In this document: one piece after another, positions 57,436 to 64,000 of the stretch
Layout of the letters: the number at the start of each line of letters is the position of its first letter
Numbering within the stretch: the first letter of the stretch is position 1
Origin: Guyanagaster necrorhizus
Lineage: Eukaryota > Basidiomycota > Agaricomycetes > Agaricales > Physalacriaceae
Reading direction: 5' to 3'
Assembly (NCBI RefSeq): GCF_019112545.1
Contig: NW_025064890.1
Location: 1 to 64,000 of the forward strand
DNA: 64,000 bases
The notes under the pieces: model-generated
Told to the model about the DNA's origin: nothing
Databases searched by the model: none
The model's input: only the letters and a program-made list of their open reading frames with translations
Position numbers and translations under genes: made by a program

Positions 57436-57802
57436 GTGCCTCTTACCATTCTGTTATTATTTTCGTTAACTTTATGTTCCGGCGGCGTTCGTTATAACTT
57501 TATTTCAAGTAGTGTAGACACCTCTTAACTGCCCTGTAAAATAGTTTAATGAATTTCTGTGTACCTCGCGGATGTTATATCCAGAGACTTGCCGTTATTA
57601 TTGCAATCCTTTGACATTGGACAGACAGATTAGATACAGGCATTCAGTAGGCGGCTTTCAGTGACATACTTGGACACACTTTACAGCCTCAATCTGCCGT
57701 CATAGAATACCAATATCCGTTCACAATCCTACTAAGCCAAACATGGGAGTACTATTAGCACAGAAAGTGACGTGTGAATGAAGAAGTTCTTACCGTCAGG
57801 TA
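57436..57802. other. Short intergenic region between convergent genes
   Basis: Lies between the amidase stop and the end of the cyclophilin remnant. Nothing recognised. Confidence 0.5.
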
Positions 57803-58219
57803 TCACTCTAGACCACAATCGCCAATCCATACAGATTCCAGTGGTCTCTCATCTTTACTTTCGGGTCGACTACCGACCACGTTCAACCTCTCTAATACCT
57901 GGACGCCATCTTCATCTCCGCCCTTGACTCGCCCAAATATGACGTACTTTCTGCAAAGAGATTGGGTCTAGCAGCGATGGAGAGCAATGAAGGATCTTAC
58001 CTTTAAGCTTGGCCAACGAAGAACGGAGAAGAGTTGACAGGGTTTTTCCCTCCGGAGTTGGCCATTGCAAGACTACCGTGGAATGGAGTTGTTTGAAGAC
58101 CGGCTTTTTGGATGACGACAGTGTGGGACACCTCTCCGCCGCTGCCATCGCCTGGCGTTGTCATCGTTATATCGCTGAGGGTCGCCGATGTTGATGTCGA
58201 GATAGCAGGTGGTCGACAT
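57803..58219 (-). pseudogene. Cyclophilin-type peptidyl-prolyl isomerase remnant with an internal deletion
   Basis: ATG 58217-58219 opens MSTTCYLDINIGDPQ, the start of a fungal cyclophilin type whose members then have about 100-130 further residues. Here the sequence jumps within 20 codons, and with a frame change, to the late part GDGSGGE, then HGSLAMANSGGKNP-NSSPFF where functional members have SMANSG-x-N-x-N-x-SQFF. A GT-AG intron near 57950-58003 follows, then KYVIFGRV and a C-terminal IGDCGLE, ending at TGA 57803-57805. The active-site Arg block (FHRI) and most of the beta barrel are absent, so it cannot be a working isomerase. Confidence 0.6.
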
Positions 58220-58420
58220 GGTGGTCGACAAGAGACCCTGATTTCCATTTTGAATGACAGCGTTGTACTTTCATTGATCCTTGTATAGTAGTTTGTGTTT
58301 GTAATTTGTGCTGTATCCATCGTCTCTTGTACTGCTTCCTGTCGGCCCTGTTCTGTTGCTCTTGCCTTGTATTTTTCTTTATTTAATTTAACGCTATCCA
58401 GGTCGTTGAACACAATCTCC

Positions 58421-60330
58421 ATGATGTTCCTATCTGATTTCTTCCAGCCTTTGGTTTCGCTCCTAAGAGGGTCATGTCTCATTCTTGCGCTCCCTCCTGA
58501 AGTTCTTCTCGAGCTCATATTCCCCCGTTTGTCTCTTCGTGATCTTCTGGCTCTACGATCAGTACGTCTTGTTTTAGTATTCACCGCTCTAGGTTCTCAT
58601 TCCATTATAGGCCAACAAAAGTTTCTTCTACCTCACTCATGATTTCATGCTCTGGAAGCGGATGCTCAAAAAGGTCCACCTCCCTCTTCCCCTTTCACAT
58701 CCTCCCTTTCAGCATACTCCTGCCAGAGATCACCATCTCGAAAGGGCTCTCATACGCGCATCTTCGTTGGAGAAGAACTGGATAGTAGAACCTTGCATAC
58801 GATTCACCTACATTTTAGAGACGCCGGGCGACAAAGTTCTCGAAGTATCTCTTCTTCCTGGAGGGAAGTATCTCGTCGCATCTATGGCCGACGTGAAGGA
58901 TTATCGGTATTATCTGGCCATTTTTGATGTCGACGAAACGCCTGCTGAGAGAAATAATCTGCTGGCAAAGATAGCCTTGCCCAGCAGGGCGTATCATCTG
59001 CGGGCTAAGTTCATGCACTACCAAGGAGAACAGCGCATCATGATATTCTACGTTCGACGAGGCTATCCGACCGGGACGCTGTACAGGTCTGTTTCAATTC
59101 ATGTTTGCATGTTCATAGACGCTCAAGCATCTCTTCTAGCCTAGATCCATCGACGCTAAGCTACGATGCTGCAGACGTGGAACATCCTTTATCGTATGAC
59201 TGCGTCTGTACTTCTGTCGCGCTAGGATCTTTGGAGTACATCTCAGACCCCGAAAAAGACAACACTTCGTCCACTTTTCGGGAATATGCAAAATCACTTC
59301 CCAGTCCTTTCCAATGGTCCAGTACTGTCTGCTTTGGTGATAGGCGGCCGGAGCGTCCTTCTTTATGTCAATATCTTGGGGCCCCTTGCGCTGCTGTGTG
59401 TCACCAAAACCGGGTTATAATCGTCAACTTTGACACTCAGCGCACGACGCACTTCATATGCCCAGACATGGGGCCTAATCAGGTTAGTACTACAAAATAT
59501 AACGTGATTTCAGAACGTCCTCTTAACGTTCTTACTCATAGAGGATTCTTGCGCTCAGAATTCTTCCTGCTCAGGCCCATGTTCTCCTCGTGCGAGCTGA
59601 TGTTAACGGGGATCAGATCGAACTCTATGCTATACCTCAAGTCTCTGCACAGCACATCACATTTCCTTTGCAGCAGGTTGTTACTCACGTTTCGAATAAC
59701 AGAATTGACGCTGCATGCATCTCCGACATGTACATGCCTCAAAATGCCAATGGTTCGCCTTGGATAAATTCTCCTCCGTCCATAGCTCCCCCAATTGCCA
59801 TCTACTTGACTCATGTCGATGGTATCATCGGCACAGTTAATTTGCAGCTACACCGAAATAACAAAACGGGGTCAATGGAGTACGATTTGAACCAGCGCAC
59901 TGTTACGACTATCCAGGTGCCAAGCGCTGGTCGTCTCAATGTTCTTCCGGGGGCATATCGCTCTGTTGCATACCACACGGACTGGTTCGACCGCACAGAA
60001 GCGCCCAAAATTACGTCGTGGTGGCGAGGATACAATATAACGAACATGGACTACGCCAAAGGTCTTTTCAAAGGCCCTCAGACCGTCCGTCCCCGAGCGA
60101 AGGAATGGGACCCGCTATACTCGTTGACCCAGAATTACCTGAAAGGAGAGCTGGAGAATGGCGCACAGAGTCTGTCGTGGGATGAAGGCTCTGGACGAAT
60201 GTGCATTGCTCGTTATAAGCCGTCAGATTGGCTCTTCGGTACGCTGAAGATCCTAGATTTTGGGAAATACCCGGCATACCATGATAGAAAGCAGCTCAGA
60301 GATTCTTTAACTGCAGGAAGGACTTCATAA
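58421..60330 (+). CDS. F-box protein of a basidiomycete family
   Basis: Four exons (58421-58561, 58611-59086, 59140-59482, 59542-60330), total 582 residues with consistent phases. The F-box is at about residues 24-60 (LPPEVLLELIFPRLSLRDLL, then S-ANKSFFYLT across intron 1), followed by WKRML. The long C-terminal region has repeated beta-like segments resembling a beta-propeller-type substrate-binding part common in agaricomycete F-box proteins (for example YSVAYHTDWF-like YRSVAYHTDWF near 59960). F-box proteins link substrates to the SCF ubiquitin ligase through Skp1; the target is unknown. It converges with the next gene, with only about 60 bp between the stops. A second ATG at 58424 is equally possible as start. 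Confidence 0.75.
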
Positions 60331-60390
60331 TTATATATACTTTATACAAGGATGAACGTAAAATATGTATCATGAAACTTGCGGCAGCTC

Positions 60391-60933
60391 TTAGAAACTT
60401 TGGCTCGGTTTGGCTTTCCTGATCTTGTTGGCACCCTCAAACGCATCCCGCATGTTTTCGTGCCAAGCATCTGATTCATCCTCAGTCATGTCCTCTAGGA
60501 TGATGTCTGGAGAGCTCCTGATGTGGAATAGTGAACCGACGGTGAGGAAGTTGTGATCAATGACTCTAGATCTGCGCGGCGGCGGCGTAGGAGTTCCAAG
60601 ATCTATGACTCTATTCTTCGAAGCTCGTGGCGCGGGGGGTGGGCTCGTCTTCTCCCGAGGCATGAATGCTGGTGTGCTGGGTGCAGAGGGGAGAGCAACG
60701 AATGAAGATAGTCCGGGGGTAGAATTAGGAGTGGTAGACTTGACTCGGCTTCGCCTCTTTTGCCTTAGACTCTTTCTAACGGCACCCGACCGTGAACCAC
60801 GATTCAGGGCCTGTAGGTAGGCCAATCGCTCTCGCCGCCACATGGAGAACTCTTTGGGATCCAGCTGCACGTTTAGAGCCGGCGTCTGCTGCGGGTTGAC
60901 TCGTATTGAGGTGGATTTCGAGTTGCGAGGCAT
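60391..60933 (-). CDS. Small basic/proline-rich protein, unrecognised
   Basis: An intact 180-codon frame from ATG 60933. Residues 20-45 carry a helix-like block (PKEFSMWRRERLAYLQAL). Then come a strongly basic tract (KSLRQKRRSRVK), Ser/Thr/Pro-rich spacers with two copies of a basic-plus-VID motif (KNRVIDLGTPTPPPRRSRVI), and an acidic end (EDMTEDESDAWHENM). The basic tract could be a nuclear signal. It is tail to tail with the F-box gene. No family is recognised; the even composition and lack of stops support a real gene. Confidence 0.55.
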   Translation of the reverse strand: MPRNSKSTSIRVNPQQTPALNVQLDPKEFSMWRRERLAYLQALNRGSRSGAVRKSLRQKRRSRVKSTTPNSTPGLSSFVALPSAPSTPAFMPREKTSPPPAPRASKNRVIDLGTPTPPPRRSRVIDHNFLTVGSLFHIRSSPDIILEDMTEDESDAWHENMRDAFEGANKIRKAKPSQSF

Positions 60934-61731
60934 AGTCAAGGCGAGAGCGAGGCCGGATGTGCTAGAATGCAGAACGAGTGAAGAGCCCCTTCAGTGATAT
61001 CATTTTATACTTCCAGAAGTGGTCTTGTCTTTGCTACTGTCTTGCGGCGGATGCCAAAGCACGGGCCGAAGGGTCAAGGCAAGTCCAAGCACACCCCAGA
61101 TACAAGAAATTTGACGTTAGTGTGAATAAAACGCCAATGGGACCGGTTCAGTATTTATTGTCGCAGTGGTCCTGTCCGGAAGGAAACAAAAAGGATGCAG
61201 TGACCCCAGGCCCGGTCTTCTGTTACTACTCTTTATCCTGTTTCCGGCTGTCCTTGTTTTTCTTTCGCTACCGACGGTTGCAATGGTACTCTACAGTGGA
61301 GGTGGTCTTTGCAATCATTTCAAACATCCAGAATATCCAGAAGACATGAATGGGTAAATTTAGTCCGGGAGATCCGAGCTACCACTGCTCTCCGAATTTT
61401 ATCTGGTCAACAAGCAGCGTAAATATATAGAATGAGAAAACTGTGTCAGAGTCAGTAAGATGAAGGAAGAGTATATCCAATAAAAAGGAATACAGGCATC
61501 CGGAAAGACAAACTCTGTACAGGATACTTTTGCTGCAAAAAGAGGACACTGTCCCACTAAGTCCAGTCCCAAATTTTAACAAAATATATATTACAAGAGT
61601 GGTGATATATTTATACAAGACCTAGGACTGCAGGGTAGTCCATATACATTGTGAGTAGATGACAGAATAAAGAAAACCAAAGATGCTACATAGATTGTGT
61701 CGTTCGTTCATTCCAAACATACAAGCAAACC
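60934..61731. other. Intergenic, nothing recognised
   Basis: Short open stretches only (for example plus 60978-61349). There is a poly(T/A)-rich part near 61560-61620, probably the 3' flank of the next gene. Confidence 0.45.
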
Positions 61732-64000
61732 TCACCCAAACACCCCTGCAGGACCGTTGACCTTGGTCAATAAATCGTTCAATCCCCTGACCACCTCGCC
61801 CCCGCCTTCCCTGACTCTGTCTCTATCGCCCTCTGCGACCCGAGGCATGAGCCTCTCAAAACGATCCGGATGCCATCTTCGAATCTGCTCCTTAATCTTG
61901 TCCTTATCCCCTTTGCCATTATTATTTGGAAAATGCGGATTAAGCACATACGCTTGTATCGCACCAGCATTTATATCCGCAACGTCCTTCGGCTTCTTAA
62001 TCATCGGCCAAGGAAACGCATCCCAAATAACATTCTCAATCTTCCCTTTAGTCAGCTTCTGCCACTGACTTTCATGTGACTGGAACAGCCGAACCACCTC
62101 GTCCTTCGACATGATCCTGCCCGCCTCCTTCGCCTGTCGCTCCCGCTCAAGCCGTTCCTGCTCCGTACGGAATTTCTCCTGCTGTGCTCGTGCCTGCTCT
62201 TCCTGTCTCCGCCGCCATTCAGCATCAGAAACTGGAGTCTGAGGTGTACTAGAAGGCGTCGAGGGAGACTGATGTTGTGAATACGACGAAGTAGACCCTG
62301 ACCTTGGCTTATATCCTGGGGTCGAGGAAGAAGTCGATGTCCTGCTGGAATTGGGCGTAGTGGGTTTCCACCCAGAGGTTGGATTAGAGGCAGTCGGAGA
62401 GGAACCCCACCCAGAAGATGACGCTGACGCACTTGAACCCCATCCACTGGCAGAACGAGCTTTGCTATCCTCGGAAGTCCAACTATCTTGTCGTTTCCTC
62501 CGGATTTCTTCTTCACGTCGTTGGAAATCTGCTTGCTGCTGCCTGGCTTCCTCCTCCTTCCGTCGAGCGCGCGCCTGCGTCATCTGAAACTCCTCCAGTT
62601 TCCTTCTTTCCTCTGCTTTTCTTTTCTCATCCGCCTTTTTCTTTTCTTCCGCCTTTTTTCTGTCTGCTTCCATTCTGATCTTGTCAGCCCGTTCCTTCTC
62701 CTTCCACGACGACTCGTTCTGCTCTCGTTGAAGACGTTCTGCAAGTTCCTTGTCTTTCTGTATTTGTTGCTTCTCTCTCGCCTTAGCAGCCTCCTCCTCG
62801 AGTCTCTCCTGCTCTGCTTTCTGTTTCGCCTCAGCTTCTCTTCTTTCCGATTCCTCTTGCCTCCGCTTCAGATCTTCCGCCTCCTTCTTGGCAAGTTCCT
62901 CCTCTCTCCTCTTCAGTTCTTCATCCTTCCTCTTGAACTCGGCCTCTAGTGCTTCTCTCTCTCTTTTCTCCAGGTCCTGTTCGCGCTGTCTCAAAGCTTC
63001 TTCGCGCGCTCTCAGGATGGCTGCTTTCTTCTCTGTTTCTGCCTCAATCCTTCTCGCCTCCTCCGCTTTCCTTTCTGCCTCCTCCTCCAGTTTCCTTGCC
63101 TCATCTGCTTTACGCTGCGCTTCCTCCGACTTGCGCAGGGCTTCCATCTCATTACGCTTATTTTCCTCTTCTTTCCTCTTCATCTCCAGTAGTGCCTCTT
63201 CTTTCCTCGCTTCTTCCTCCCGCCGTGATTTCTCCTCTTTCCAAGCGGCGCCCCCCCTCACTGCCTCTCGTCTTGGCGGTCTTTCCATTGTGCGTGTTGC
63301 TTCCTGTCTATACATGTCATCCTGTGCAACTTCTTCCCTCGCAAATGGCTCTGTATCGTGCGAGCTCCAGATCGCCTCATCGTCCTCTGAGAAGCTCTCC
63401 GAACCATCATCACTGAGCTCTGCCCAATGTTTCTCGCCCCCCCATTGTTGCCAGGCTGGTAGCTCACCTCCAGAGGGATACAGATTTGAAAATTTTGCTG
63501 GAGGGAAAGGCTGGCGCTGTGGATGCGAGGGCATCTGGGACGGTCCGTACGTATACGCCAACGTTTGGGAATGAGAAGGAGACTGCAGAGATGTATACTG
63601 GCGCTCTGAGGAACGATATGCTTCCGATCCATCAACAGGTATCAGTGGTGGCGGAAACTCCGGTATTCGAGGATGGGGATGGTGGTTGGAGTTGTTACTG
63701 GAGAATGTCAAAGAGGGTTGGCGGCTGAAACGAGGAAAATTGGATAAGAAGAAATAATATGGAGTAAGAGTACACTGACCTTAAGGAGGGGGGAGATGTG
63801 TCGAGGGAAGGTTGACGACTAAGCAAGTAAAACATGACTAACAGTTACGTAGAAAGGAAGACTGGATATGCTTACTACGAAGAGGGGGAAGGCGTATCGA
63901 GAGAAGGCTGGCGACTACGGAAATAAGTCACTGGAAATGCATGAGCATTACCTTAACTCACTGGGGAGGAGGACCGTCAGAAAAGGATGGTACCTGACGA
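61732..64000 (-). CDS. Coiled-coil protein with C-terminal HPD motif; runs off the window; tandem micro-exons
   Basis: The main exon (63724-61732) is one open frame of about 660 codons. The N-terminal part is Pro/Ser-rich, then acidic with Trp (HWAELSDDGSES). Then follow about 260 residues of Glu/Arg/Lys/Ala coiled coil, a Ser/Thr/Gly-rich linker, a second charged helix (EQERLERERQAKEAGRIMSK) and a C-terminal block with RRWHPDRFERLM, where HPD matches the J-domain signature and resembles the end of IkappaB-like (NFKBIL1) proteins. There is no ATG at the start of the open frame (TTG at 63711). Upstream, splice signals define exons at 63818-63780 and 63914-63876 and a partial exon from 64000 to 63962, so the gene continues outside the window. 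Confidence 0.75.
63780..63818 (-). other. Micro-exon C (39 nt)
   Basis: Acceptor GCTTAG, donor AAG-GTCAGT. It reads RQPSLDTSPPSL between split codons in phase 2. The next intron is 55 nt (63725-63779), and the main exon then begins with RQPSLTFSS. Confidence 0.6.
63876..63914 (-). other. Micro-exon B (39 nt)
   Basis: Acceptor CCGTAG, donor TA-GTAAGC. It reads RQPSLDTPSPSS between split codons in phase 2. Flanking introns are 47 nt (63915-63961) and 57 nt (63819-63875). Confidence 0.6.

Noticed and set aside
62488..63574. Long plus-strand open frames rich in Ser, Leu and Phe
   Set aside because: Antisense shadow of the Glu/Lys/Arg coiled coil of the minus-strand gene; no start context or domain.
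1..64000. CRISPR arrays, bacterial operons, rRNA or tRNA genes
   Set aside because: None seen. The only short-spaced repeats are the gag minisatellite, the LTR end duplication and the micro-exons, which have coding or LTR explanations.

Overview
The window looks like nuclear DNA of a mushroom-forming basidiomycete (Agaricomycetes). The host genes have many GT-AG introns of about 45-60 nt and match families common in that group: an Iks1-like kinase, a DUF7330 protein, a SET-MYND protein, an Atg27-like protein, a basidiomycete F-box protein and a seven-helix membrane protein. No prokaryotic gene, rRNA, tRNA or CRISPR array was seen.

Positions 1 to about 33,540 form a nested retrotransposon graveyard that is A+T-rich and nearly free of CpG in its older parts. 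Four Ty3/gypsy lineages or copies are visible. (i) A chromovirus 'family A' has two complete copies with target duplications: A1 at 12655-20748 (+, TTTGA) and A2 at 22156-30202 (-, GTCTC). The end of a third LTR lies at 1-95. (ii) A second chromovirus 'family B' is present as a young 3' stump (96-839) and an old, heavily mutated body (840-6207). (iii) A gypsy-like fragment with an open protease segment lies at about 6220-8828. (iv) Decayed host-like gene pieces lie between them, including a dead inverted copy of the DUF7330 gene (31868-32996) whose intact relative sits at 42310-43474.

Family A has two notable properties. Its primer-binding region is complementary to the predicted 5' end of its own transcript, with a second 12-nt complementarity in the LTR, which is the layout of Tf1/sushi-type self-priming elements. 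Between pol and the 3' LTR both copies carry a long gene on the opposite strand, with a GT-AG intron, a charged coiled coil and a Cys-rich Zn-cluster-like segment.

From about 33,540 to 64,000 the composition changes to gene-dense DNA. In order: a kinase gene cut off in its activation segment (+), a protein with four C-x4-C-x12-C-x2-C/H modules and in-frame stops (+), a seven-helix membrane protein (-), the DUF7330 gene (+), a PcRGLX/YetA-like polysaccharide lyase (-), a Kre9/Knh1-like domain gene (-), a SET-MYND gene (-) divergent from an Atg27-like gene (+), an amidase (+), a cyclophilin remnant (-), an F-box gene (+), a small basic protein (-), and a coiled-coil protein with a C-terminal HPD motif (-). 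The last gene runs off the right edge through tandem 39-nt micro-exons. Several host genes near the repeats carry C-to-T or G-to-A type lesions, suggesting that the mutational process acting on the repeats reaches nearby genes.
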